From positions 36,642,528-36,706,527 of the forward strand of contig CAIIXF020000012.1 of the NCBI GenBank assembly GCA_903813345.2: a stretch of 64,000 nucleotides of DNA, in the 5' to 3' direction. The stretch comes from Owenia fusiformis (Eukaryota > Annelida > Polychaeta > Sabellida > Oweniidae). Position numbers and translations under genes: made by a program. A model generated the notes under the pieces. The model worked only from the letters and a program-made list of their open reading frames with translations, ran no database searches and had not been told where the DNA came from. This document shows positions 1-11,100 of this stretch, in pieces; position 1 is the first letter of the stretch; each line of letters begins with the position of its first letter.

Positions 1-336
1 CCATGATAATGAACTAATGAATCCATGGGGTGAATTCCTAAACAAAATGAACCTTACTGTTGACACTCATAAAATACTGAGAAATAAAAATGATTTACTG
101 AAATGGTTCCAAAAGAAAGGTGATGCCAAGTAAGCAAGCAATATATGATTATCTCATTTATATACTGCTCATAAATATTATTATACCCTTTGTGTCTTTG
201 TATGCATGTTTTTTTTGTAAACAACCATATATATTACACCTTTATTTTATGTATGCATGTTCCTTTATTGTAAATTACCAATACTCCAGAAGGAGATACG
301 GAACAATAAAGTACTATCTTATCTTATCTTATCTAT
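1..336 (+). mobile_element. 3' end of a non-LTR retrotransposon
   Basis: An open frame from the window edge (2-133) ends in a basic tail (KWFQKKGDAK, then stop). It is followed by about 200 bases without coding sequence. The segment closes with AATAAAGTAC and a short TATCT tandem tail near 305-335, a usual way for LINE 3' ends to finish. Immediately after the tail, endonuclease-like sequence of another element begins, so this copy probably inserted into that one. The 5' part lies outside the window. The family cannot be named from this much sequence. Confidence 0.45.
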
Positions 337-2830
337 AATAACAGATTCCCCAGCTATTTTTGAATACAGGGGTAGGTGAACCACTTGCAAATCTTGACCA
401 CTGCTTCATTTTTGGCACACTCAATTTTAAGCGTGAAGCAAAACTTACATATAAACGAACAATATTTGACTACAAAAACAAAAACTTTGTGCTTTTAGGC
501 GACCATCTTCTCTCCTTACCATGGAAGGTAATTTATTTTCACAACATTAACATAGATGACATTCTTCGAGATTGGTACATGCTATTTTGGTCCTGTGTGA
601 ATTTGTATGTACACAGAAATATCATTACAGTTTCAAACAGAGACAAAGTTACCTTGGATGACTAAACAAATAAAAAGTCTCATTAAACAGAGGAATTCTC
701 TTCATTATAAATTCAAAATATCTAGCAATTTAAATGATCATGAGAAATTTTGTAGAAAACGAACCGAAGTTAAACCTGCAATCATCCAAGCAAAAAAATG
801 ACCATACTAATTCACTCAAAACAAAATTATCCGACAATTAAACCTCACCTAAATTATACTTTACTATTTTGAAAAATTTATATGGCTCAAAAATTTCAAG
901 AGGTATACCTCCTCTCATTGAAAATGATGATGTTATAATTACTGACATTAAAGCCAAGGCAAACGTTTTGAATAACTACTTCGCCGACCAAACTATCTTA
1001 CCACTTAATCAAAATGATCCGCCTCTTCCAAACTTGACATATATTACTAATGCAAGACTTGATTTAATTCAATTTGAAGAGCATGAAGTATTTAAAGTCC
1101 TTTCTTCTCTCAATATATCTAAATCAAATGGTCCAGATAATGTCTCAAATAAACTTTTAAAAGAATGTGCATTAGGACTTGCACCATCCTTATGCGGTAT
1201 TTTCAACCATTCTCTTTAACTGGAATATTTCCTTCAACCTTGAAAGAAGCAAATGTTTCGCCGATTTTCAAAAAAGATGATAGACAAATCAAGGGAAATT
1301 ACAGGCCAATTTCATTACTTTCTTGCATTTCCAAAGTTTTTGAGCGTCTTGTTTTTAATGTTATTTATAGATTTTGTTTAATAAACAACATACCGACTCT
1401 CAAAAGCTCTGGTTTCAAACCACTTGACTCAGCTGTGAATCAGTTAGTAAACTTAGTGAACAAAATCTATAATGGTTTAGATGATCAAAAATAAATTCTT
1501 CTTGACTTCCTAGATATCTCCAAGGCATTCGATAAAGTTTGGCACCGTGGTCTTATTTTCAAATTACAAATGCATTGGATTTCTGGCCAACTCATGAAAT
1601 GGATAGATAGTTACCTTTCAAATAGAAAACAACGGGTAGTTATTGATGGAATCGAATCAGATTGGCGTTTGAAGCTGGTGTTCCCCAAGGGTCTATATTA
1701 GGCCCTTTATTATTTCTTTTTTATATTAATGATATAGTAGCATCAATGGAAACAGATATTAACTTATTTGCAGATGATACATCTCTAATGGAGATTGTAT
1801 CAGACCCATTAATCTGTACAAATAAGATACAACGTGATTTAGCACGCCTGGAAGCATGGTCCAAAACATGGAAAGTTACTTTTAACGCAAATAAGACAAA
1901 ACTTTTGACCATAACTCTGAAAAAGAACAAATTTCTTTACCCTGATTTAACTTTAAACAATACCATTTTGAGGAATGTCGAAAAGATTGTCACCTAGGGC
2001 TAACTCTTCAGTCCAAAATGAACTGGAACTCTCATATAAATAAACTTGCCTCAAAAGCAAATCGGCGCCTATCCCTAATAAAAATATCAGCTTTTAGATA
2101 CAATCTTGATAAAAAAAACACTTGGAAACTCTCTACTTTTCGATGGTAAGATCTGTCTTAGAATATTGTGATGTCATATACAATAACTGTACTGACAACC
2201 AAAGCAAAATCTTAGAAAAAGTTCAGAGGGATGCAGCAATTATATGTACCAGAGCTTATAGACACACTAACTACAATAATATTTTGAAAGAGCTCGGCTG
2301 GGATACATTAAAGAAAAGAAGAGAAATGCATGCTCTATTCCTGTTTCATAACATTTCTAATAAAAATGCACACCAATACCTAAGTGACCTGATTCAACCA
2401 TTCATCCAAAACCCCCAACAAAGATATTTACTCAGAAACATCCATGATTTTAGGTTACCCAAATGCCGATTAAAAATGACCTCCTCCTCCTTCTTACCTT
2501 ATATTTTAAATAAATGGAACAATCTTAGCAAAGAACTCAAAAGCATCAGCTACCTTCCTCTTTCAAACACAAATACAAACTATCCCATTGCAACCCCAAA
2601 AATCCACTATTTTCCTGAAAGGCAAGCAGATCATCAATCAATCATTCTCGAATTCGTATGGGTCTTAGTGCTTTGAATGCTCAGGGATTTTCTTATCATC
2701 TTATTGACTTTCAAATATCTCTCATTTTCTGTTTGACTGTCTCCTTTACGCTGCCCCATGTGCCACCCTAGTGAGAGATATTGGGAACACTGGGAACTAC
2801 CGGAACTTAGCAAAACATTCAAAAATCATC
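337..2830 (+). mobile_element. Broken LINE: endonuclease end plus reverse transcriptase, Jockey/CR1-like
   Basis: Pieces in several frames read in order as a non-LTR retrotransposon polyprotein. 340-660 resembles the end of an apurinic-type endonuclease (LDHC, then a Trp-rich stretch). 869-1494 is the RT N-terminal half, with NYRPISLLSC. 1500-1660 has DISKAFDKVWH. 1662-1997 carries GVPQGSILGPLLF and the catalytic FADDTS box. 2122-2676 is the thumb/C-terminal region. After 2676 comes a RMGLSALNAQ-like segment typical of CR1/Jockey C termini. Frame changes near 1215, 1660, 1990 and 2110 and an in-frame stop at 1492 show that it is dead. No target-site duplication was identified. It lies upstream of the first vWFA gene and may separate it from its 5' exons. 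Confidence 0.85.
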
Positions 2831-2861
2831 GCAGTGATGTCATTAATGCCATTAATTAAAT

Positions 2862-2893
2862 TAAGCAGTCATTAATGTATTAATGACTGCTTA
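2862..2893. repeat. Perfect inverted repeat, 15-bp arms
   Basis: Arms TAAGCAGTCATTAAT and its exact complement are separated by two bases (GT). It sits just after the retrotransposon remnant. It may be a hairpin at the end of an element or a chance palindrome. From 2894 to about 3157 I see no gene. Confidence 0.7.
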
Positions 2894-3157
2894 CATTCCA
2901 ATGTACATTTAATAACATAATATATTGTAACTCTCAAGAAACACTCGATCAGAACAGAGAACATTTTGATTGGTCAACCAGACTGAAGTCAAAGGTCGTG
3001 TCCATGCGATCTTGTCAATTAATAATGTTTCGCGATAACCTTAGGTAGCGTAGGTATTATGGGAATCTCGGATTGGATCTTGGATTGTACAAGGTGGTAA
3101 TAATTCAAGATCAAATAAGTAACTAAATACCGACTTGGGCAAGGCTACACGTTTCAG

Positions 3158-3321
3158 AGCCATTAACATTCCTTAAAAGTGACAATGAGCAGCCAACAGA
3201 TAGACCATCCGTAAATCTTGATGATTTTGTCAGCTCAGCTGAACGAGCCTATAGATTCCTTGAAACAAATGACCCAAATTCAAGAATAATATTATCTATT
3301 TACAATTTTTTTGAAATCGTG
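3158..3321 (+). CDS. Candidate exon of the first vWFA gene (upstream domain)
   Basis: An open stretch ends at a strong donor (GTG|gtaagt). It contains NSRIILSIYNFF, which resembles the central beta strand of a vWFA domain. It aligns by eye with the paralogous gene downstream, where Ala/Tyr-rich helix residues precede KIVIVLNDG. Possible acceptors are ttcag (exon from 3158) or aaaag (exon from 3180). Caveat: the donor leaves phase 0, while the next exon I accept (4030) needs two carried bases. Either an exon between 3322 and 4029 is missed or this copy is damaged. Confidence 0.35.
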
Positions 3322-4029
3322 GTAAGTGGAATCTTTCCAATTTCCAATATAGCATTATTATTGTTCTTGGACACTGTGGATTAAATTATTAAAAAAACAC
3401 ACATTCAAAATGATTCAATTAAAACCTAGGCAGTCTGTTCATTGAATCCATTAAGAACGTCTACTAATCCACATGATACATCATAATCAAATTGCTTTTT
3501 TAAAACGGATATTTCATACCATAACGCCAAAAATATTATAAAACGCATTGTATTTGTATTTTACTTCACACAGACATATTTGTGTACGTGAAATAATTAT
3601 ATTACTTGAATTTTTATTCCCCATTATAAGGTAAACCTATGGCAACTTATACATACCTTCTCACAGCTATGAGCGAGATGATAAAACTGGTCGAATGAAC
3701 TCGTTTGAGTTATCTATTCTCCGTTAAAATATCAGAGAATGTGTGTTTATAGCGTAGCTTTGGTTTTGTAAATCAATGAAGTATGATATACACGGATGAG
3801 TAAATATAGATTATTTAAACAGAAGTGCAAAATTATTCCATTGAAAAGTACAGAGGCGGGTACTCACGAAACATTACATGTGCCTGACTGCATCCACATA
3901 GATCGACTAGCCACAGTGTATTAACTAATTGAATATCCAATGCAAAGCAATAATTTTTACTTCGAATCAAGCTGTGTAACATATAGATAAGAAAATATTT
4001 GAAATAAGACATGTTAAGTGTTTTTCCAG

Positions 4030-4181
4030 ATCAGGGGAAGAAGATCTTGATGAATTTACCACATTACCGTCGTCATCTGATCTGCTCTACAACTCCAAGA
4101 AGGACGATGACGCTGCAATAATGGCGGATGGATTAATAGCACGACACCCATGCAATATTTTACCCGAAGCTGATGATATTC
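4030..4181 (+). CDS. First vWFA gene: exon ending domain 1 plus linker
   Basis: The acceptor tttttccag and donor C|gtaagt bound one open frame: two carried bases plus A, 50 full codons, then one base left over. The product begins SGEEDLDEFTTL and ends RHPCNILPEADDI. Its closing Cys matches the paralogue's TC at the end of its first vWFA domain, so this exon probably finishes domain 1 and starts a short linker. The leftover C joins the CA of the 4882 exon to give Pro-Cys-Ala-Asp, the start of the next vWFA domain. Unlike the paralogue, there is no Thr-rich linker. Confidence 0.6.
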
Positions 4182-4601
4182 GTAAGTCATCCGTTGTGAT
4201 ATAGGAATTACCCAAAGCACACGTACTAAATACCAAGCATGCCAAATAGAAGATAATGCTTACATGACAATCGTAATTTACCGTACGGTTTATAAATAGG
4301 AGTAAGTCTTGAATCGATCAAGTCACCTTTATAAAATCATGACATTTGAACATCAAAAGCTCTGTATCATTTTTTCTATCTTAATCGCCATAGTTGGTCA
4401 AAATAATGATATGCTTTGTTTTGACCATTAATTAGGTTTCGATGTATCATAAAATTCAAGGCTGTAATTCATCTGTAACTAATCAGAATTATAATTATGT
4501 ATGTAATTGTCTTTGAAATAATGCTTACTCCCTTTTCAACTGGTGTATTGCTCCTTTGCATACCCCTCTTTATTTCATACTCAAAGTACAATCATCTCTT
4601 G

Positions 4602-4881
4602 AGCATGCACCGACGTGGTATATTACGTGCTCAATGTCCGATCATCTTTTTAGTATGCGCCAGTGTGGCATATTTCTTATTCAATGTCCTATCATACTTT
4701 TACATTAACTCAATGTCCGATCAACCTATTTAGCATGCACCGGTGTGATATAGTTGTTACTTTATGTCCGATCATATTTTAGCATGCGCCGATGTGGTAT
4801 ATTTGTTACTCTATGTCCGATCATATTTTTAGCATGCACCGGTGTGGTATATTTGTTACTCTATGTCCGATCATATTTTAG
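4602..4881 (+). repeat. 49-50 bp minisatellite carrying the 3' splice site of the next exon
   Basis: Copies of a 49-50 bp unit start at about 4602, 4652, 4702 (shortened), 4732, 4781 and 4831. The unit reads roughly tttagCATGCGCCGATGTGG followed by a T-rich stretch and atgtccgatcatat. The last member, at 4880, is the true exon boundary: tattttag then CATGCGCCGATGTGGTAT. About 18 nt of exon are therefore repeated together with the acceptor and its T-rich tract. Upstream members keep AG at the same place, with small differences (gtatgcgcc, gcatgcacc). Use of the nearest upstream acceptor would add 49 nt and shift the frame. Confidence 0.85.
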
Positions 4882-5486
4882 CATGCGCCGATGTGGTATT
4901 CGCCGTCGATACAAGCTGCTCAGTTGATCAGGGGAACATCTCAGAGTCTGTATTAGTTGCCGAAAGAATAGTGAAGAGTTTCAGCCCTCCTTTCTTTCAG
5001 TTTGGAGGATTCACATACAACAACAACACTGTTGATTCTTTCCCGTTTACCAGTGATAATAGAGACGCGGCCTTATTTCTGGCTGGTCTCAACACAGCCT
5101 ACACCGCCTGCAAAACGAGAACTAACAGAGCGATCACGTATTCATTGGATAACTACTTCAATAGCCCATTGGATGATCCCGAAAAAACAAACTTTTTGAT
5201 CATTTTCGGAGATGGTAACGAATCACCATATAATGAAAACCAACTTGCCTTAACAAAGGCTGAAGCGTTTAAAAACGTTGGTGGGATTATCATCTGGGTG
5301 GTGATGACCAGCAATAGAAAAGAAGAAACACGATTGCGAGGAATAAGAGAACAAATTGAGCCAACGGCATCAACTGACGAAAGAGACGGATCAAAACTCA
5401 TATTTGATTACGACGATCCGGAAATCGTTTACAAGATAGCTGATTTTATTGGATTGGTTGCAACATGTCCCCGACCAGAATTATAA
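4882..5486 (+). CDS. First vWFA gene: last exon, C-terminal vWFA domain
   Basis: One exon encodes a whole vWFA domain of about 200 residues and the stop codon. Its start is CADVVFAVDTSCS, which holds the MIDAS DxSxS motif as DTSCS. Later come the hydrophobic strand NFLIIFGDGNES, whose FGDG stands where most vWFA domains have TDG, and IIIWVVMTSNR, the next strand. It ends ATCPRPEL. vWFA domains of this type are usually extracellular metal-dependent binding modules. The closest relative in the window is the last exon of the next gene (15330-15922), with the same Cys positions and the shared FGDGNE and WVV.TSNR blocks. The exon start follows from the splice phase with 4181. A longer open frame from 4842 reads through the repeat and is not the true start. 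Confidence 0.8.
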
Positions 5487-5520
5487 CACTTTATTTCCAT
5501 CATTTCAAGTTTTCGTAAAA

Positions 5521-6057
5521 ATCAATAAATGCATTGAAGTACAGAATTATGACTCAATTAACTTTAATTATAAATGATTACTTAATTCAATAAATGCATT
5601 GAAGTACTGAATTATGACTCAATTAACTTTAATTATAAATGATTACTTAATTCAATAAATGCATTGAAGTACTGAATTATGACTCAATTAACTTTAATTA
5701 TAAATGATTACTTAATTCAATAAATGCATTGAAGTACTGAATTATGACTCAATTAACTTTAATTATAAATGATTACTTAATTCAATAAATGCATTGAAGT
5801 ACTGAATTATGACTCAATTAACTTTAATTATAAATGATTACTTAATTCAATAAATGCATTGAAGTACTGAATTATGACTCAATTAACTTTAATTATAAAT
5901 GATTACTTAATTCAATAAATGCATTGAAGTACTGAATTATGACTCAATTAACTTTAATTATAAATGATTACTTAATTCAATAAATGCATTGAAGTACTGA
6001 ATTATGACTCAATTAACTTTAATTATAAATGCCTACTTAATTCAATAAATGCATTGA
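5521..6057 (+). repeat. 65-bp minisatellite carrying the poly(A) signal
   Basis: Eight full copies and one partial copy of a 65-bp unit start at 5521, 5586, 5651, 5716, 5781, 5846, 5911, 5976 and 6041. The period is exact and divergence is very low apart from the first and last copies. Every unit contains AATAAATGCATTGA, so the AATAAA that lies 38 bp after the vWFA stop codon is repeated nine times. The first copy differs slightly (atcaataaat, acagaattat), as expected for the founder. Confidence 0.93.
5524..5529 (+). promoter_or_regulatory. Poly(A) signal of the first vWFA gene
   Basis: AATAAA lies 38 bp downstream of the stop at 5484-5486. It is the first of nine identical signals at 65-bp spacing. 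Which copy is used cannot be told from sequence. Confidence 0.5.
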
Positions 6058-6879
6058 TGAAGATATGCACGAATATTGTTAAATCCCTAAGCATCAGTCT
6101 GAATCAGATAATATAAATGGTAAGACGATAATTAAAATTAAATGAAAACCTATAACAATTAGTATTTAAATGATTTGCAACTTGGCATCGGGAACACCTC
6201 GACATAACAGGAAATCCAACAACACATTATAATCAATTGTTAGTGACATAGCTGTACCATTACTGAACTGAATAAGGCCAGGTATGAACAATGTAAGATA
6301 TGGTATGTATGAAAATTATACAAGTACATAAGGAATATATTTATATAGCTGTTCATACTAGTAATTCTACTGTGACCCAGGCCAAAACATTAAATTATGC
6401 TAGCAGTACCTAAAGAAGATCGAATGAGATGACAATCTGAATTCTGATACAGGTTATATTCTTAGAGATAACACCCAAGAACTCAATCAGGATATCATGT
6501 CTCGCTCTGTCAATCCGCTATTCACTTGTTTAACATATCGAAACAATAGAATCATTATTGTTTATTGTTATTTTCTTAGACGGGGAGATAACCGTAAAAA
6601 TGTTATATTAATAACACATGTATAATCATCAAGATTGTGTATAATCATCAAGATGGTACTAATCGCATTAGGAATAATAAGAATATGCTCGCTATCTGTG
6701 ATTCGACTATCCGTTTACATAAAATGAATAACTAATGATTAGATTATCAATTAATATTCAAACAAAACGTATTAATTAATTTAATACAATGCCATAATTA
6801 GCTTTAATTTAAAGAGATGAAGCGTAAAGATATAGTTTTCATTTAAAGAATACGTATTAGCATAATTTCATTTATTCAC
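6058..6879. other. Intergenic DNA, no gene seen
   Basis: AT-rich sequence between the two vWFA genes. A short imperfect duplication (catcaagatt/gtgtataatcatcaag) lies near 6625-6655. I see no open frame or RNA gene. The promoter of the second vWFA gene should lie in or near this stretch, but no TATA box stands out. Confidence 0.4.
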
Positions 6880-6922
6880 TTTACCACACCGTAAGATTAA
6901 CAGACAGGTTGAGTCCAGCGAG
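6880..6922 (+). other. Possible 5' non-coding exon of the second vWFA gene
   Basis: A strong donor, AGCGAG|gtaagt, lies at 6922. The first coding exon downstream starts at an acceptor (ttcttacag, ending 8103) only 7 bases before its ATG. This implies an upstream untranslated exon, and this donor is the best candidate. The left end is not determined; 6880 is a guess. Confidence 0.3.
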
Positions 6923-7013
6923 GTAAGTTTATTGTTATTTTTATTCATTTTTTGTTTTTTATATTTTTATATGTTTTGAATAAGCTGGTAATAGTCCAAA
7001 TGGGAGGGGAGGA

Positions 7014-7024
7014 GGGGGGGGGGG
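7014..7024. repeat. Poly-G run
   Basis: Eleven G in a row after a GGGAGGGGAGGA stretch. Similar runs of G occur at 18778-18789, about 28309-28324 and 42176-42186. Confidence 0.9.
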
Positions 7025-7289
7025 ACAAAGCTACACGTTTTAAAGAGAACTCATCCGTGGACGTGGAATGGATGGATTATTACCCCTTATTGCACCCCAT
7101 TCTATCTATTTCCCTTACGGTTATACTCAATCAGGGAAGTAATGAAATACCACAAGAGGGAAAACTAAGCCCTGAATAACCATCATTCCAAACGTCCACG
7201 TACAAGTTCTTTTTTAATTGGAGCAAATTGATGTTTTTATTGATTCAGAAAGGTCTGGTCTAGTTTCTATTTTATATGTAAATGTCTGT

Positions 7290-7520
7290 AACAATATATA
7301 AAAAGTGAACTTTACAGTGAATTTCATAGAGTAAACTTGCACAAACTACGAATATAGAATACGGTATAACGCGCGGGTCAATTTACCCGAGATTAACGCA
7401 AATATAAATTCGTTGTGCTGTTCATTACCGTTACTCTACGTTAAACTGTATACTGCATTTTGAGTTTTTGAAGGTTTAACTATGAAATTCTCTGTCAAGT
7501 TCATTGTCTAGGATGTTATA
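7290..7520. repeat. Foldback repeat
   Basis: The segment around 7305-7345 (agtgaactttacagtgaatt) is an imperfect inverted copy of about 7475-7510 (aattctctgtcaagttcatt). The symmetry continues toward a centre near 7390-7400. It is probably an old non-autonomous foldback element inside the first intron of the second vWFA gene. Confidence 0.5.
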
Positions 7521-8103
7521 ATAGACTAATACACTAATCAAATCTTTCTGAAACGATAAAAACGTCAGTCCGCTCAAATACCACCAATCCTCGTTTTGTA
7601 TCTAAGCCTACGCGTTCAACTGTCACGCTTAATTTGGTACAATTCTATGAAAATTATGTTTACCCTGCGCTTTAACAAGCTGACATAACAATGGACATAA
7701 TCGAATTTACTTTAAAATTGTTTGCAGTATTTGAGAAATGTGATACCAAAGGTTGTATGATCCAGTTGTATTCGCTTTTGCAATGAAATAATATGAATAA
7801 CATCAACAAGTCGATATAAATGAAATCAGAAAATCTATAATATCAAAGTTGTCTCGAAAGTATTTGACAGTGTCGGCCGTCAGATAGAAAGTACTCTTAT
7901 TCGTTTTTATTTAATGTTTCCTTATTTCCACCTAATATTATGATATATATACCATATAATATTGACAACCCGTCTAATAATTACATGTATTACATATTGA
8001 CACTAATTATTGTCGCATTGTCCAAAGGCCATCGGCCAGTATATCAAGAATTACTGGCTAAAACATGTTTTTACGGCTAAATTATTCGTTTATTTTCTTA
8101 CAG

Positions 8104-11100
8104 GTAACCGATGATGCACTGCGGCATATATTTTGCAATATTTGGTATTTCCCTGCTTTCAACATATGGACGTAAGTATATGTTGACGTTTAGAATTGTT
8201 AAAGCTCATTATTTGCCATTAGATGTAGCCCCTCTTTCGTTTAGCCATTCCTGCTTTGCCTTTGTACTTCGTTTTGTTTGGCGAATTCAGATTAAATCCA
8301 ACAAATCAGGGTCGAAACAAGGATCCCAGAATGAGAGAGACAAAGTTGAACTCGAAAATATATGAGTATAGGGTATAACTCGTTTGGTTCAAGCTTGGCT
8401 CCGACTCAGCCTATAAACACCATCATAATAAATAATAATATATATAAAAATAAATAATGAAAAATGCAATGAAAGTCTGGAATCCTCGGGGTTAGATTAA
8501 TTTATGATTAATAACACACTGAACGAACTACTTCGGATATACCTTCCGTGAAATGACTGATGAGTTGTATTTATTAAAACATGATAACATCACTTCAACT
8601 TCAATAAATTATTGCATATTCTTTCTAGGTAATTATAAATGATTTTCAATAAATAATACCTAAATAATAACCCATGGAATTACCCTTTTCAATAGTTCGA
8701 CTTTGCTTCTATAATATATGGCTACACGTAATTATTATCCCAACGAGCGAAGTTCGGTAAGGATATAGTGAAGCCCTTCGTCCGTCCGTTAGTCAGTCCG
8801 TCCGTCCGTCCATCCGTCCGTCCGTCCGGAAGATAACTCAAATATTAGTTGACGGATTTTCTTCATATTTGGTGGAAAGATGTATATTGATGAATAGTTT
8901 AACGCAAATAATTTTTTTTCAAGATGGACGCTTCTTCAAAAATGACGGGACTTTTTCGCAAAAAACATACATTTTTCATTCTAAACCAAAGTAATTAATA
9001 TTATTGTTTGAAATTTTAGCTAAATTTTTTCTAGATCTTTCTGAAGTATAGCTTTATTATACTCAAATGAAAGGCAATTAAGAGTAGATTGCAAATATTT
9101 TATCTTTTTCTGATTTGAGCCTAGTAAAATTCAAAATGGCCGTCTAATGTACGATTTCGCAATAATTTTTCGATCCCTTCAAAGTATGGCTATATAATAC
9201 TCAAATTAAAGGAATTTTGGAGTAAATCACAATTATGGTATTATTTTTCAGATTTGTACCTCAGAAAATTCAAAATGGCTGCTTTGCAGGAATTCGCAAT
9301 TCTAAAATCTAAATTTTTCAATTTTAACCAAAGTAATGAGTATAATTGATTGGAATTGATATTTTGTTCGTTGGGATTTGCTACTCCGCGGAGTTGCCGT
9401 TATTTAGTTACTGTCCTGTATGTGTCGTGTGTGAAATATAAAGATGAGCACGGTAAAGACGCTTCAATGGCTGACTATCGCTAAGTAACAATCTTAGGTT
9501 ATGTTATATCTAAATCGCATGTAGCATGTGGTAAACTTGTAAAACTCTCAAATGTATATTGCATTGGCAAAAAAGTAGTTTCTATGTAGTTAAATAAATA
9601 CAGGATCAGCAAAAAATATCCAAGTTCAAAATCGAATGATCCATATATAGATGGGAGTTAAAGGGACTGGGTTAAAGGTAATAAGCCTGATGAGACCCAT
9701 GAAGAAACTCTGCAAAATCTTGTCAAGCAAGCATCTTGAAACATTATATATGCGTATATAGTCCCTCATTTTGACTCCTGTAACAGGATTTACAATAGTG
9801 CATCAGATATCAAATTGCAATCCCTTGAACGCCTATATTATAGAGCGGCATGTCTAGTCTCCGGAGCAATCCATGGCTCAAACGCTGATAAAGTTCTTTC
9901 AATATTGAACTGGAAAACATTATTCTCTTGAAGAGAGGAACATCTCAAAATTTTTATCTTTAAAGCAAGATATAACAACTTTCCTCCTTTCATTTGTAAT
10001 CGTGTCGGGTTCTATGAGAATGGCATACAAAGCGTTCATTAAGGAGTCACAGGGACTATAAGATTCCCCTTCAAACAAAAGGAAAGACCCTTTGAAATAA
10101 CCTTCCATCAGACCATAGAATTAGTCAGCCAATATCAAGATTCAAAAGAATTGTAAGAGGCGACAAAAGCATGTCCTATCAACGTCAAAACTAAAAAACA
10201 ATGCCACGTTACCTTGAGATTTCTTAAACCGACTCAGGTTTGGACTTTTCTTGCAATTTTGAACGGGTTGCAGATCCAAAAGGTTTATGTGATAATTCAA
10301 ATCAGACAACTTTACATTTCCTGCTGAAATGCTCACTTCTGACAGAACAGAGAACAACACGTTTTGCAGGACTGGAGACGACAGGGATCCGTACCTACTA
10401 TGACTTGATATGCATGATCAAGCCAAATTCTTACTTTTTGGAGAATTTACAGCAGATGTTAATGAAAAACTAATTTATATAGTAGCATATTACATCCACC
10501 ATGGTTTAGAAAAGATTCTTTTAGAAATACTGAACAAAGAATCACGTTTAATATGATATATCTGAAATCTCTCTGGCCAAGGGATTAAACCTTATATATA
10601 ATGATGATACATGAGTATTATGAAGTGATATTTTATTGACCTTTTTTCCATTTACATCCAAGTATAAAATGACATAAAAAATCATTGTGTAAAATTTATG
10701 ACCGATTTATTTATAATTGCCGGCAATGTCCCCCGACTTTGGCAATTGTTTGGTATGTAATTTAGTATTTTTGGAATAAAATTATTGATGAAAAATCCTC
10801 ATGGTCTAAACACGAGACAAAATTAAAATGTTTCTCTGATTTGTTATAGATGCAGATGATCCCCTACAATACTGCGCAGACATCGTGTTTATGGTACAAA
10901 CCTCATGCACTTTAACTCCCACATCGCTTCAAATCGCATCCATGTTCATGGCTAAAACTGCCGAGCTTGTTACAGACAAATATGGTTCTACCAGATTGGC
11001 TGTAGTGAAGTATAGTAAGGTAGGATCGATTTCATTCAATTCGACTTTTGCTGTATAGCGTTATTATTTTGTTGAAATCTCGGTTTGAAAGAGAGTCGAA

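Noticed and set aside
4497-4733. 78-residue open frame
   Set aside because: It is a chance reading through the intron and its minisatellite.
8172-8365. Open frame continuing from the signal-peptide exon
   Set aside because: A strong donor ends the exon at 8171, and the phase fits the exon at 10850. The rest is intron.
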